64,000 nucleotides of DNA from Alteromonas profundi (GCF_010500865.1 NZ_JAAAWN010000008.1:1-64000), one strand, 5' to 3'. Numbered from the stretch's first letter, positions 29,542 through 39,736 are shown. Notes: generated from the letters alone by a model not told the origin. A program made the numbers and translations.

Positions 29542-30408
29542 GTGCAACGTAAATTATGTTTTCTTCTTAGTATCATGTTCACAGCGTCTGCAGGTGCAGC
29601 GATGCGTCAGTATGCCGCCACGGTAGAAACATCCACATGGGAAGTTGAAAATGCTTCGCGTTTAGAATGTACCCTAAATCACGATTTACCTGGCTACGGA
29701 GAGGCACTGTTTACAAGTAAAGCGTCAAAGCAGCTGAATATGGAATTTGAGTTAGATATGCATTTATTGCCAAATAACGTTGGCATGGCTGCCGTGTATT
29801 CAGTGCCACCAAAATGGATGCCTGGGGTAGCGCCTAAAACTATCGCAGATATGACCATTCGAAAACAGTATAATGGCGACCTGCCGCAAGATGCTGCATG
29901 GACCATGTTGTCTGAATTAGAAAAAGGGTTCTGGCCAACCATTTATTATAAAGATTGGTATAATAAATACGATGACGTAAGCGTAGCGCTTAATGCAAGT
30001 AATTTTGCCAACGTTTATCGCGAGTTTGTAAGCTGTGTTTCTAATTTACTTCCCTATAACTTCGACGACATCGCGTATACTGTTTTATCTTATCAAAAGA
30101 ATTCCACTGAATTGTCTAAGTATTCGCAAAAAAGATTAACTATGATTGGTGAATACTTAAAAGAGGATGCTGACTTAGAGCTAATTTTGTTAGACGGATA
30201 CACAGACAGTTATGGCGGCAGATGGAACAACGAGCAGTTGTCTATACGCCGTGCAAATGAAGTGAAAACCTACCTAAGTACCCTTGGCGTTCCCGAAGAT
30301 AGAATTCAAATTACCGGTCATGGCGAAAAACGTCACATTGCTTTAAATGATACTCGGGAGTCTCGCGCCCAGAACCGCCGCGTGATAGTAAGGCTTTCGA
30401 AAGGGTAG
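29542..30408 (+). CDS. motY: Sodium-type flagellar motor protein MotY
   Basis: 288 aa from a GTG at 29542 with GAGATAGAG upstream. Signal peptide to about residue 19 (SAGA), an N-terminal MotY domain (about 20-150), and a C-terminal OmpA-like peptidoglycan-binding domain (about 165-285) with LDGYTDSYGGRWNNEQLSIRRANEV and ESRAQNRRVIV. In Vibrio it forms the T-ring needed for the Na+-driven polar flagellum. Its presence implies a polar flagellum and PomAB stator elsewhere. The rnt-motY neighbourhood is common in Vibrio and Alteromonas relatives. Confidence 0.9.
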   Translation: MQRKLCFLLSIMFTASAGAAMRQYAATVETSTWEVENASRLECTLNHDLPGYGEALFTSKASKQLNMEFELDMHLLPNNVGMAAVYSVPPKWMPGVAPKTIADMTIRKQYNGDLPQDAAWTMLSELEKGFWPTIYYKDWYNKYDDVSVALNASNFANVYREFVSCVSNLLPYNFDDIAYTVLSYQKNSTELSKYSQKRLTMIGEYLKEDADLELILLDGYTDSYGGRWNNEQLSIRRANEVKTYLSTLGVPEDRIQITGHGEKRHIALNDTRESRAQNRRVIVRLSKG

Positions 30409-30438
30409 CCGCTTCAAAGAGTAACCTTTTGAACAGAT

Positions 30439-30465
30439 ACGGCTTACCTATAGGGTAAGCCTTTT
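30439..30465 (+). terminator. Terminator after motY
   Basis: GGCTTACC (30441-30448) and GGTAAGCC (30454-30461) form an 8-bp stem with a 5-nt loop, followed by TTTT (30462-30465). Confidence 0.7.
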
Positions 30466-30494
30466 CAATGAAGCCTCTGGTTTTAAAAAATGAA

Positions 30495-31505
30495 TTACCG
30501 GTTAGTATTGAGCCTATTTTTTACCGGCGGTATATGGTCGGTAAACACACCGTCGGCCTTAACGGTGTTTATTAAAATTGTGAGTAATTCTTCCTCACTT
30601 ATGCCCGGCAATAGCGCATCTTTACGAAATGTATAGGGATGTAGTAACAATTGCTGCTCGTGGGCAAAAGCAAGCCAGGGTTGTGCTTTCACTGTGCCTT
30701 GCTTTAACGCGTTAGTATCGATTATGTGGCCCAACCAAGGGCCAATGCCATCCACGTATTTCGCTGCCTCCCTCATACCCGCTTCGCTTCGTATGTAATT
30801 AAAATCTGTGGCAGACTCTTGCCAGCTATTTTCGCCAATTAATAACACCAGTTTCCCCTTATAACCTAGTTCATTTCGAAGCCGTTTTAATTCATCAAAA
30901 TCGAAACTTTGAACATAGCTATTAGCATTAGAACCAGCAAAATTAAAACGTTTTAAAGTCGATAGTACGAGCGCACTGATATCGATGCCTTGCGCTTGAT
31001 GCCATGCTGGTGACTTTATTTCAGGGTAGACGCCAATATTGGTACTGAATTGACGGTTTAACTCGGTGATAAGCTCTAGGTGCTCGGCAAAGGTAGCTAC
31101 AGTAAAATTAGCGTGTTGGCCCTGGTAGCGTGACGTGAATACTTGCTCACCCTTGCGATCCGTGCGTTCATGTACGCGCAACCGGCGTAGCTCTGACAAC
31201 GTAAAATCCACTGCATAGTACCGCCCGTCGCTTCTGGCGCGCTTAGGATAAACCGTTTCTACATTGGTCACGGTGTCTAAGTGGATATCGTGCAATACGA
31301 TAGGAACGCCGTCCTTGGTGGCAACCACATCCTGTTCTATAAAATCGGGTTGCTGCGCGAAGGCCAAGGTCGCGGCTTCTAATGTGTGTTCAGGTAAATA
31401 GCCAGATGCGCCTCGATGGGCAATGATATCGAAATCATTGGCGAGGTTATATGAACTAAAGAGTAGCGAAGAGGCGAGTAGCGAATAAATAGTGCGTTTT
31501 CTCAT
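30495..31505 (-). CDS. glpQ: Periplasmic glycerophosphodiester phosphodiesterase
   Basis: 336 aa with an N-terminal signal peptide (about 1-22, ending NLA). The catalytic GDPD core starts IIAHRGASGYLPEHTLEAA, with FIEQDVVATKDGVPIVLHD giving the metal and catalytic residues. It hydrolyses glycerophosphodiesters to glycerol-3-phosphate and an alcohol. E. coli GlpQ is slightly longer. It follows gloA by 15 bp and may be cotranscribed. The glpT transporter is not in this window. Confidence 0.92.
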   Translation of the reverse strand: MRKRTIYSLLASSLLFSSYNLANDFDIIAHRGASGYLPEHTLEAATLAFAQQPDFIEQDVVATKDGVPIVLHDIHLDTVTNVETVYPKRARSDGRYYAVDFTLSELRRLRVHERTDRKGEQVFTSRYQGQHANFTVATFAEHLELITELNRQFSTNIGVYPEIKSPAWHQAQGIDISALVLSTLKRFNFAGSNANSYVQSFDFDELKRLRNELGYKGKLVLLIGENSWQESATDFNYIRSEAGMREAAKYVDGIGPWLGHIIDTNALKQGTVKAQPWLAFAHEQQLLLHPYTFRKDALLPGISEEELLTILINTVKADGVFTDHIPPVKNRLNTNR

Positions 31506-31520
31506 GGTCGTTCCTTGGCG

Positions 31521-31904
31521 TTATTTTGCTTGAATTAACTCAATAGCATAACCATCAGGATCACGCACAAAGGCTATGACAGTGGTCCCGCCTTTTACAG
31601 GCCCTGGCTTACGGTAAACGTCTGCACCGTGCTTTTCTAAGTTGTCACAAAAATGGTAAATATCGTCAACTTCAATGGCAATGTGCCCATACGCATTCCC
31701 TTTGTCATATTTATTCTCGCCCCAATTATAGGTTAACTCTAATACCGTGCTGTCTGCTTCTTCACCATAGCCAACAAAAGCAAGCGTATATTCATACGCC
31801 TCGTTATCGCTGCGGCGTAACAATTTCATGCCCATAAGCTCGGTGTAAAAGTGTAAAGAGGCGTCGAGGTTTTCAACACGAAGCATGGTATGTAGCATTC
31901 TCAT
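31521..31904 (-). CDS. gloA: Lactoylglutathione lyase (glyoxalase I)
   Basis: 127 aa, one VOC domain of the expected size. Likely metal ligands: His5 (MRMLHTMLR), Glu in VLELTYNWG, His in GHIAIEVDD and Glu in GYAIELIQ. It converts the methylglyoxal-glutathione adduct to lactoylglutathione in the cytoplasm. GGAGCTACC lies before the ATG. Upstream partner of glpQ on the minus strand. Confidence 0.95.
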   Translation of the reverse strand: MRMLHTMLRVENLDASLHFYTELMGMKLLRRSDNEAYEYTLAFVGYGEEADSTVLELTYNWGENKYDKGNAYGHIAIEVDDIYHFCDNLEKHGADVYRKPGPVKGGTTVIAFVRDPDGYAIELIQAK

Positions 31905-32400
31905 TGGTAGCTCCTTATAAAATTAAAGACAAGTAGACATGGCGCTAGGCGTAACATTTATTCGCCGGGTTCACCGACAAGCGCGCCCTTCAATCGGGCC
32001 GTGCTAAGTTACAATAGTGGTCAGATTACTCAAGTTCAAACTAAACGCTAAAAACGCATGATGCATAGCACAAAGACATGCGGATAGAGAGTTTGGATAA
32101 CACAAGGTATGCCATGGCGTGCTCGTTTCTCTTAGCTGTGTTTTTTATGATTTTGTTACCTCGTTGCTGCCTAATTATAAAATAATAGTGAAAATAGGTT
32201 GGACATGGTTCGCCAATATGTGTATTCTACACGGGCTTTAGATATTCAAAGCTTTTTCTACTACTGCGTTGTACCCTCTTAATTCCTTCTATCTGTAATT
32301 GAAGTTTTAATAGATATACATTTGCGTTACTAGCTAAGTCCAATCTATTGCTTTTCTGGTGATATTCACCAATTTACTTTAATTACAAAAGGTTACAATT
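31905..32400. other. Divergent region gloA/cold-shock gene with long leader
   Basis: No gene seen. The part from roughly 32200 to 32400 is AT-rich and probably includes the long untranslated leader typical of cspA-type genes; no defined cold-box was identified by eye. Confidence 0.45.
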
Positions 32401-32613
32401 ATGTCTAATACAGTTAACGGTACAGTTAAGTGGTTTAACGAAGATAAAGGTTTTGGTTTTCTTACTCAAGACGGTGGCGGTAAAGATGTATTCGTACATT
32501 TCCGTTCAATTGCGTCTGACGGTTTTAAAACTCTAGCTGAAGGCCAAGCGGTTAGCTTCAGTGTAGAACAAGGTCAAAAAGGCCTTCAAGCTGCAAACGT
32601 TGTTGTTCTTTAA
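32401..32613 (+). CDS. Cold-shock domain protein, CspA family
   Basis: 70 aa. RNP1 is KGFGFLTQ and RNP2 is VFVHFRSI; the start [15 protein letters not shown] is diagnostic. It binds single-stranded RNA/DNA and melts RNA structure, at low temperature or in normal growth depending on the paralogue. AAAAGG before the ATG is the ribosome binding site. A strong terminator follows at 32637-32665. Which Csp paralogue it is cannot be said. Confidence 0.96.
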   Translation: MSNTVNGTVKWFNEDKGFGFLTQDGGGKDVFVHFRSIASDGFKTLAEGQAVSFSVEQGQKGLQAANVVVL

Positions 32614-32636
32614 ATAGAACTTTAAAATACAACGAC

Positions 32637-32665
32637 AAAAGGCTAAGTTTTTACTTAGCCTTTTT
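32637..32665 (+). terminator. Terminator after the cold-shock gene
   Basis: AAAAGGCTAAG (32637-32647) and CTTAGCCTTTT (32654-32664) form an 11-bp stem with loop TTTTTA and a T-run. Confidence 0.9.
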
Positions 32666-32778
32666 AATATCTGCAATACTAGTATTTTTATTTATTTTTG
32701 GTTTGATAAGAACAGAATTTTGAAAGGAATTTTAAAACGAATAAAAAAATAGCAACATTATTATAAAAGAAAAATTAT

Positions 32779-32967
32779 ATGTCTCATTCTATTAACGGCG
32801 CTTTGCTCCGTACACTTCCCCCCATTTCGACAATCTCAGTAAATAAGTTTAACGTTGTATTTACCGATACAGAATGTCAAAAATCAATTCAGTTTCGAAA
32901 TAATAAAGATACGAAAGTATTTTTACATTGGTTGCTTAATACCACTGTGGAAAGTATATATTCGTAA
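32779..32967 (+). CDS. Candidate 62-aa orphan protein
   Basis: ATG at 32779, stop at 32965-32967. The sequence MSHSINGALLRTLPPISTIS is followed by a polar segment; no membrane span, signal peptide or known motif is recognised. Upstream is only A-rich sequence without a clear ribosome binding site. It sits between the cold-shock terminator and the cyclase gene in AT-rich DNA where chance frames are frequent. May be spurious. Confidence 0.25.
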   Translation: MSHSINGALLRTLPPISTISVNKFNVVFTDTECQKSIQFRNNKDTKVFLHWLLNTTVESIYS

Positions 32968-33216
32968 TTCCTAAGTGCTGTAACGCGATAATTTAGCGAA
33001 GTAGCAGCAAACGAAACATTGCCAAAATACCGTATAGAAAAATTTGGGTGTAAAAATACCAAAGGCAATATTTTGGCTGCCTATCCTAATGGCGTATAGC
33101 CGAATATTGTTATTTCACTAAGATATGTATATATTTCGCTTGGTCGCATTTTCAGCGGAATGAATAGCCCAGTTAATTTATGGGCAGTTACCTTGGTAGG
33201 TAAAAGGAATTAGCGT

Positions 33217-34878
33217 TTGCTTTCGTATCTTAGAATATCATGGGCCCTATGCTTTTTTAGTTTAGTTACATGTTTTACTGTGCTTGCTGAAGATGATCTG
33301 CGCCTGAGTGTCGGTAAACAAATTGTTCAAGACACCCATTTGTGGCGACAGGTTCACCCAGATATTGACCTTAGCGGTATCGATAATGCCGCAGCATTTA
33401 AGCGCCTACGGCAAGACTATGAAACGCTTCCGGCTTCCTCCTCGTTAGGGGCAATGTCAGGGGCCTATTTAACTAAGCTAGTGTTACTACCAACACGTAG
33501 TGGGCGTTACTTCGTGGTTATTAATGCTAATTTTATCGATGTTGGGGTGGTTTCCTATACTCAGCCACAACAACAAACACCCACGTTTGAAGTATTCTCT
33601 CAACTAGCTGACGATACCACGCCCCATTTATTGCATTTTCAAGGTGTAGAGATTCAAGCGCAATTCAACAAACCTATAGTGTTATGGGTGCTTATTGCAG
33701 CTAAACACTTTCCTACACCGGTTTCTCTTTCCATATACGATGCTGCCGCATTTCACGAGTTCCAGATTTATAATAACGGGCTAACCATTGCCGCTATTAC
33801 AATAATGACTTTGCTCGCCTTGCTTGCACTACTGGTATTTGTAAGTACGAAGCAAAAAGTAGCGCTTACGTGTGCAGGCTATCTTGGGCTGCATGGTATA
33901 GGTTGGGGGGCAGCATCCGGGCTCATCGACGATATGTTCAATATATCTATCAACAGTACCTATTGGGGAGTGATGCTTTTTCCATTCGCGATAGCGTGTG
34001 CCAGTGAATTCGTGTCAGATCTTTTTGATTGTAAAGTAAACCATAAAAAGCTGTTTCGAATTCTGCGTACATTTAGCATAGCAAGCTTAGGAGTGGGACT
34101 AGTTATGTGGCTATTGCCCTTTTCTACGGCTTTTTTCCTTTCCCATCTGCTGGCTGTTATGTGGGTGGTGCTAACTCTCACTATTGGCATTAAAATGCTT
34201 AAGTTACGAGACTTTCGTGCAAAATACTTTCTCACCGGAAATTTACTTTATAGTCTTGCACTGGTCTATTTCACCGCTGCTCACAGCCGGAATTTTGGTG
34301 ATCTTCCTTACTCAGAATTGACTGTTGTTTTTGCCCTATCGGTAGATTGTATCTGTATCTTATTGTGCCTAGCCGAGTGGTTTAAGCTCCAACAAATAGA
34401 GTTTAATCGTAATTTTCATATGTCTCGCACTGACGAGCTGACTCAATTGGGAAACCGTTTCGCACTTTCTGAATGCGTGACCCAGTTAAAGGGCTATTAT
34501 GTCGTTGTGTATGTTGACTTAGATGGCCTTAAAACCGTAAACGATTTGGCCGGGCACCAAGAAGGCGATAGGCTTATTGTTGAAACAGCAAGATTAATGC
34601 GGCAGTCATTTGCGCGAAGTGGCGATGTATTTCGTTCGGGAGGGGATGAGTTTATCGGTATTCTAAATGTCTCCTCAGCCGAAGAAACAGAAGATGTAAC
34701 GAAGTTCGCACATGCACGTATGCAGGCAACATCCATAGTCTTAAACAAAGAATGGCCAGGCGCAGGGGTTAGCTTCGGCACTGCAACCAGTGTAGAGCGT
34801 AGCACAGCGAACGACTGCATCTCTTTGGCAGATAAACGTATGTACCAATACAAATCAAAAAATAAGAAAATGGCTTAA
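33217..34878 (+). CDS. Membrane-bound diguanylate cyclase (7TM receptor + GGDEF)
   Basis: 553 aa, TTG start at 33217 with AGGA about 9 nt upstream. Signal peptide (about 1-24), a periplasmic sensor region (about 25-185), seven membrane spans (about 190-395; 7TMR-DISM-like) and a GGDEF domain (about 410-550). The active site is intact: FRSGGDEFIGIL. RSGD just upstream resembles the inhibitory I-site, but the spacing is one residue short. It would make cyclic di-GMP in response to an outside ligand, influencing motility and biofilm. Monocistronic, convergent with the next gene. Confidence 0.9.
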   Translation: MLSYLRISWALCFFSLVTCFTVLAEDDLRLSVGKQIVQDTHLWRQVHPDIDLSGIDNAAAFKRLRQDYETLPASSSLGAMSGAYLTKLVLLPTRSGRYFVVINANFIDVGVVSYTQPQQQTPTFEVFSQLADDTTPHLLHFQGVEIQAQFNKPIVLWVLIAAKHFPTPVSLSIYDAAAFHEFQIYNNGLTIAAITIMTLLALLALLVFVSTKQKVALTCAGYLGLHGIGWGAASGLIDDMFNISINSTYWGVMLFPFAIACASEFVSDLFDCKVNHKKLFRILRTFSIASLGVGLVMWLLPFSTAFFLSHLLAVMWVVLTLTIGIKMLKLRDFRAKYFLTGNLLYSLALVYFTAAHSRNFGDLPYSELTVVFALSVDCICILLCLAEWFKLQQIEFNRNFHMSRTDELTQLGNRFALSECVTQLKGYYVVVYVDLDGLKTVNDLAGHQEGDRLIVETARLMRQSFARSGDVFRSGGDEFIGILNVSSAEETEDVTKFAHARMQATSIVLNKEWPGAGVSFGTATSVERSTANDCISLADKRMYQYKSKNKKMA

Positions 34879-34905
34879 CAGGTTCATGTTGCTCACACAG
34901 TATTA

Positions 34906-36945
34906 TTACTGGGTTGGTACGCGATAGGTTTGATACAGGTCGCTACTGTTAGCGGAAGAAGACTTTTGACTGGTTAGTACAATGTTTCCGTTCAACGAAA
35001 AATGCCCCTCTTGGCTCTGTATTGTGACAAAGGGCTTTTCCGATTGGTTTTTATAAAATTGAATTTGGTTCTGTTGCCTATCATAAAAGGCAATATGTTG
35101 ACCACTTTTTCTCACGTTAAATTGCCTACCGTAGAAGGCGGGGACGTTTTCTTTAGGCATTGTAAAGGGAGTAGCGTTACCTCCGCTGTACCATTTGTCG
35201 TCCTGGTCTACCCATAACCAATTGTCTGCGACTGCGTGGTACTGAATACTTTTCCATTTAGGGGGTAAGCGCACCATTGAGTTATCTTCCAAATGGTACT
35301 CAACTACTTGCCATGTACCATCCAGTTTCACACTAAAGGCAATAACCTTAGGAGACTTAAAAGACACCCCTCTATATTCTTTTTGCGGCAACGGTAACGG
35401 TTTGGCTTCCCCCGATTTCACATCTATCACATGTATGGCGTTTAAGGTCAGCGCCGCTATTTTCATTTGATCCGGTGACCACGCTAAATCTAAATAGTGT
35501 CTGCCATCTTCAAAGTGTGTAATTTTGCTTCGCTTTTGCGTATTACGGTTAAATAACCATAACTCTTCGTTGCCAGAGCTTAAATTTACATAGGCAGCGT
35601 GGTTAGCGTCAGGCGACAATACGGCGAGCCTTTCATCAACACTATCGTTTAGCATCGACACTGATTGTTTGTCTGCCAAATTGTACTCATCTACGTTGAC
35701 GTTATACGTAAAAGCGGTGAACACATAGTCCACCCCGTTACTGTGGCGCTCAGGTCTATGTAATTGAAGGGGGCCAGTAAATAGAACGGTTTTCTCTCTG
35801 CCATCAAGGGTATATTGAACAATGTCTCGGGAAGGGTGCTCTCCCATCAACACAACATGTTGACCATCATGAGACCAAATTCCGCAACAAATATAGGCGT
35901 TAAGTTTAAATAACAGGCTTAATTGCTGTGTTTCTAAATCGAGCTGATAGAAGCCTTCCCATTGTTGTTTGTCAGGTGAAGAAATAAGCAGTTTGTTTTC
36001 TGTCGGGTGGATATCAAATTGATTATTGCCGGCTAGGTGAATATCAGGCTGAGGGAGCCATTGCGTTGTATAGTCGTCAAGGGAGAGCGAATATAGAGAG
36101 TAGGGCATGCCTTGTGCCTGAGACTCAGCAAAAATAAGTAAATTGTCGTTGTGGGTGAATTTTATTCTGCCATAACTGCCTGGGTTACAGGTATAGATAA
36201 GCTTTGGGGCAGACATCGACATACCATTAAACTCGCGAATGAAATATTGGCAGCTTTCCGGGTTACCCACTAAATAAACCAATTGAGTACCCGTGTCGTT
36301 CCAACTGGCTGGCCCAACGCCTTTTTCTTGTTCATGCTCAATTTCTACTTGTTCGCCAGACAGGGTGTTTTTCACATAAAGCCGAAACTTTTCACCATCA
36401 TGGTTCATGTAGGTGAGGCGGACGCCATCGGCAGCAAAGCTTGGAAAATACTCACTGCCTTTATTCGATGTTATGGCTTTCGCTGATAGAACGGCGGGTG
36501 CTACAGACGGTTTCAAAAAAGAAAACCAAGCCAGAATGCATATAGCGCAAAGCAGAAATATAAAGAGGTAACGCTGGGCTTTTGATTGTTTAGGTAAATG
36601 GGGCGTTTGCTGAGTGTCGCCGGTGTGAGCTGCAGTGATTTGGCTCGCGCCTGCAACAAATCGATAGCCTCTTTTGGGCACGGTGACAATAAACGCTGGA
36701 TTACGCGCATCATCTTTGAGCGCTTTTCTAAGTTTAGTTACGAGTTTGCTAACGGTATTATCACTAACAAACCGACCCCGCCAAACCTCTTCCAATAATT
36801 GTTCTTTACTGACAACAAGGTTTTGATGGCGACAAAAGTAAGCTAAAAGTTCGCTTGTCATTGGCTCTAGTCGAACCGCACCATGTTCTTTGGTTAAGGT
36901 TTGTTGATGTTCACAAAACTCAAAACCTTTTATTTTCCAGCGCAT
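34906..36945 (-). CDS. ToxR/CadC-like transmembrane regulator with a TolB-type beta-propeller
   Basis: About 679 aa from ATG at 36945 (GGA 6 nt upstream); the frame reaches 37002 without a ribosome binding site. The N-terminal OmpR-type winged helix (about 1-105; VSKEQLLEEVWRGRFVSDNTVSKLVTKLRKAL, VPKRGYRF) is followed by one membrane span at about 123-143 and a large periplasmic part with repeated blades such as SWNDTGTQLVYLVG and AWSPDQMKIAALT. Such proteins bind DNA while anchored in the membrane and sense periplasmic signals. It diverges from the 37087 hydrolase, a probable target (inference). Confidence 0.88.
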   Translation of the reverse strand: MRWKIKGFEFCEHQQTLTKEHGAVRLEPMTSELLAYFCRHQNLVVSKEQLLEEVWRGRFVSDNTVSKLVTKLRKALKDDARNPAFIVTVPKRGYRFVAGASQITAAHTGDTQQTPHLPKQSKAQRYLFIFLLCAICILAWFSFLKPSVAPAVLSAKAITSNKGSEYFPSFAADGVRLTYMNHDGEKFRLYVKNTLSGEQVEIEHEQEKGVGPASWNDTGTQLVYLVGNPESCQYFIREFNGMSMSAPKLIYTCNPGSYGRIKFTHNDNLLIFAESQAQGMPYSLYSLSLDDYTTQWLPQPDIHLAGNNQFDIHPTENKLLISSPDKQQWEGFYQLDLETQQLSLLFKLNAYICCGIWSHDGQHVVLMGEHPSRDIVQYTLDGREKTVLFTGPLQLHRPERHSNGVDYVFTAFTYNVNVDEYNLADKQSVSMLNDSVDERLAVLSPDANHAAYVNLSSGNEELWLFNRNTQKRSKITHFEDGRHYLDLAWSPDQMKIAALTLNAIHVIDVKSGEAKPLPLPQKEYRGVSFKSPKVIAFSVKLDGTWQVVEYHLEDNSMVRLPPKWKSIQYHAVADNWLWVDQDDKWYSGGNATPFTMPKENVPAFYGRQFNVRKSGQHIAFYDRQQNQIQFYKNQSEKPFVTIQSQEGHFSLNGNIVLTSQKSSSANSSDLYQTYRVPTQ

Positions 36946-37086
36946 ACTATTCCATTGTTGCCAAAAAAGTTCTTTTAAATCAAAGAAGTCACAAAAAGTC
37001 ATAACTATTCATTTCATAGTCAGGACTTCACCTTACCCACTTTATACAGTGAAACCACAATTACACTTTATAGAGATAGCACACGA

Positions 37087-39420
37087 ATGAAAAAAATAAG
37101 TCTCATGAGAGCGATGATCTTTTTGATCAGTATATCACTAAACTTTTCGCAAAATACTTACGCTGATACACACCCTGAAAACACGTACACAATGTCTGAC
37201 ATTATCGCATCTACCGATTTAAGTCAGGCAGATAACATTGAAAAAATACTGTCATCAGAAGAACTGAAAAGAGATTTACGTGCATTTGCACGATCTCTAA
37301 CCCAGGGTGATATTGTGAAGCAAAGCCTGTTCAACAGAATAGCCTTGCTGTCTTTAAGGGATGAATTAGATCACATCAATGAAACGGTTACCCAATCTAA
37401 CCTTGGTGTCGAATTTATTCACTATCAGTTATTTCATCAAACCCGTTTGGCACTAAAAAACAAAACACGAACACAGCCAGCCTTCGCTGACGATACGCAG
37501 GGGTTGCAGGGGTTAATAACACATCAATTTGAACGTCTCAGTGACGAGGAGTTTGTGCAGATGTCGTTGGCCCTTGGGTGGTCAGTGCCCAATGCTGAAA
37601 GCTATGTGGTGAACGTATACAAGCAGCTTCAGGGTAAGCGTTTATTGTCACAAAGTGACATGATGAATATTGCGGTGAATACCCATTTGTATCATGTGCT
37701 GAATAGGGTGATCCCCGTTGCCAATAAAGTGATTAAGCAAGAGCAAGATAGGCGATTTATTATTCAACCTGACGTGTTGATAACCCTTGAAAATGACATC
37801 GAATTGTCGGCCACTATTGTCAGGCGCCGAGGCCAAAAAATGCCTAATACCACAGCGTTGCAATTCACTATTTATGCTGACGAAAAGGCGCATATAAAAA
37901 CGGCCATGCACGCCGCTGCACATGGATACATTGGTATGGTAGCCAATTCACGGGGCAAGCGTTCAAGCAGTAATGCTATTGTTCCTTGGGAGCACGAAGG
38001 AGAAGATGCGGCCGCGCTTATTCATTGGATAACCAAGCAGCAGTGGAGCAATAAGAATGTGGTTATGTATGGCGGCAGCTACAATGGTTTTACGCAATGG
38101 GCGACGGCTAAGCATATGCCAAAAGGGCTGAAAGCAATGGCACCTTATGTGGCGGCAAATTTGATCACTGGCTTACCTTATGAAAATAACATTGCCTTAA
38201 CCGGAAATTTTCAATGGCCGCTATATGCAACCAATAATAAGACGTTAGACAATAGCGTTTATAACGATTGGCAGCGCACAAACGCGGTTATCTCTGAGTT
38301 ATACACCAGTGGTCGGCCCATGGTAGATATTGATGACATAGCAAACAGGCCTAGCCCTTGGTTACAAAAATGGTTAGCACACCCAGAAGATGATGCCTTT
38401 TATCAGCGTATGGTTCCCCATCAGGAGGAATACAAAGCGGTAGACATCCCGGTATTAACCATTACTGGGTACTTTGAAGGGGGGCAAATTTCAGCCCTTA
38501 ACTATTTAAATGAACACTATAAATACAATGACCAGGCCAACCACGCGTTATTAATTGGCCCATATAACCATTGGTCGGCACAAAATAAACCCCGCTCGCA
38601 TCATGGGAATTATAAGCTTGACCCTGTGGCACTTGAAAAAGACACGGAAGAAGTGGTTTTTGCGTGGTTTGATCACCTCTTGAAGGGAGCAAAAAAACCA
38701 ACGTTAGTGCAAAGTAAGGTGAATTATCAAGTTATGGGGGCGAATGAATGGCGGTTTGCCGACTCGCTGCGTGAGTTGAATCAACACACGGTAAGCTTTT
38801 ACATACAAAAAAACACGCCGAATAAGATGCAAACATATTCGCTAGGCCGCGTTGTGCCATTACGCTCGCAGCAATACATCGAACAGGTTATTGATTTAGC
38901 TGACAGAAGCGAGCAACGAAACCTGGCGCCTAGACAGGTTATTGGCAGCCGCATCGACAAGCAAGGTGGGATACAAATAGAAACCGACGTGTTCGAACAA
39001 GATATGGAATTAACCGGGGCTATCACAGGCTATTTCGATATTGAGGTTAATAAACACGATGTTGATATTGGTTTTAATTATTATGAAGTGACCAGAAATG
39101 GCGAAGTATTTCACCTCAATAATTATCGCAGTAGAGCGAGTTATGCCGACGATATGGGCAGCAGAAGGTTGCTTACTCCCCACAAAAAGCGGCGCGTTCC
39201 AATTGTGAATGCACGTTTTACGTCAAAGCTTATCGAAAAAGGCAGTCAACTCGTTTTGGTTTTAAATGTGAATAAGAATATGGACGCTCAGGTAAACTTA
39301 GGGACGGGGAAATCAGTCAATCACGAGGATATTTCACAAGCGGGTGAACCATTAACACTGAAATGGTATTTATCGTCACAAATCAATCTTCCCCTTAAGC
39401 CATGGGTGAAGAGCGAATAA
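37087..39420 (+). CDS. Secreted CocE/NonD-type hydrolase (Xaa-Pro dipeptidyl-peptidase S15 family)
   Basis: 777 aa with a signal peptide (about 1-27, ending TYA) and a poorly conserved helical region (about 30-235). The alpha/beta-hydrolase domain starts near 240; the nucleophile is in VVMYGGSYNGFTQW and a catalytic His is likely in LIGPYNHWSA. The C-terminal jelly-roll (about 545-777) is the X-Pro dipeptidyl-peptidase C domain. Family members hydrolyse proline dipeptides, esters or acylated amino compounds; substrate cannot be told. The extra N-terminal region is unusually long. Divergent from the ToxR-like regulator with only a 141-bp gap. Confidence 0.87.
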   Translation: MKKISLMRAMIFLISISLNFSQNTYADTHPENTYTMSDIIASTDLSQADNIEKILSSEELKRDLRAFARSLTQGDIVKQSLFNRIALLSLRDELDHINETVTQSNLGVEFIHYQLFHQTRLALKNKTRTQPAFADDTQGLQGLITHQFERLSDEEFVQMSLALGWSVPNAESYVVNVYKQLQGKRLLSQSDMMNIAVNTHLYHVLNRVIPVANKVIKQEQDRRFIIQPDVLITLENDIELSATIVRRRGQKMPNTTALQFTIYADEKAHIKTAMHAAAHGYIGMVANSRGKRSSSNAIVPWEHEGEDAAALIHWITKQQWSNKNVVMYGGSYNGFTQWATAKHMPKGLKAMAPYVAANLITGLPYENNIALTGNFQWPLYATNNKTLDNSVYNDWQRTNAVISELYTSGRPMVDIDDIANRPSPWLQKWLAHPEDDAFYQRMVPHQEEYKAVDIPVLTITGYFEGGQISALNYLNEHYKYNDQANHALLIGPYNHWSAQNKPRSHHGNYKLDPVALEKDTEEVVFAWFDHLLKGAKKPTLVQSKVNYQVMGANEWRFADSLRELNQHTVSFYIQKNTPNKMQTYSLGRVVPLRSQQYIEQVIDLADRSEQRNLAPRQVIGSRIDKQGGIQIETDVFEQDMELTGAITGYFDIEVNKHDVDIGFNYYEVTRNGEVFHLNNYRSRASYADDMGSRRLLTPHKKRRVPIVNARFTSKLIEKGSQLVLVLNVNKNMDAQVNLGTGKSVNHEDISQAGEPLTLKWYLSSQINLPLKPWVKSE

Positions 39421-39440
39421 ATCGTACTTCACCCATGGCT
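39398..39440 (+). terminator. Long inverted repeat spanning the hydrolase stop codon
   Basis: AGCCATGGGTGAAG (39398-39411) and CTTCACCCATGGCT (39427-39440) form a perfect 14-bp stem around a 15-nt loop that contains the TAA. No T-tract follows, so termination is uncertain; it could also stabilise the mRNA end. Confidence 0.45.
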
Positions 39441-39736
39441 GTTGGATGAAATAAATGTTTATCGCTTCATTGGTGTAATTTGAGGTTTAGCGGGTATTGC
39501 TAGACGCGACACGTTCAAATTTTGCTCCCCCGTGTTTTGCTTGTTTTTAACATGATGAAAAAAGTTGTGATTATTTCTTGGCCGCTGCGAATAATGAGAT
39601 AACAAGGTTTGATAAGGGGGATCTGGCGGCTAAAAAAGTCGTAGTGGAGAAGTGTATAAAGAGGGGGGCGAGCCCACATATTCATAAATACGAGTATGTG
39701 ATTGGATTATGGTAACGGATGGAGTGGCGAGCGTGA
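39441..39736. other. Intergenic region upstream of the ECF sigma gene
   Basis: No gene seen. Presumed promoter of the 39737 operon; no specific element could be identified. Confidence 0.4.
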
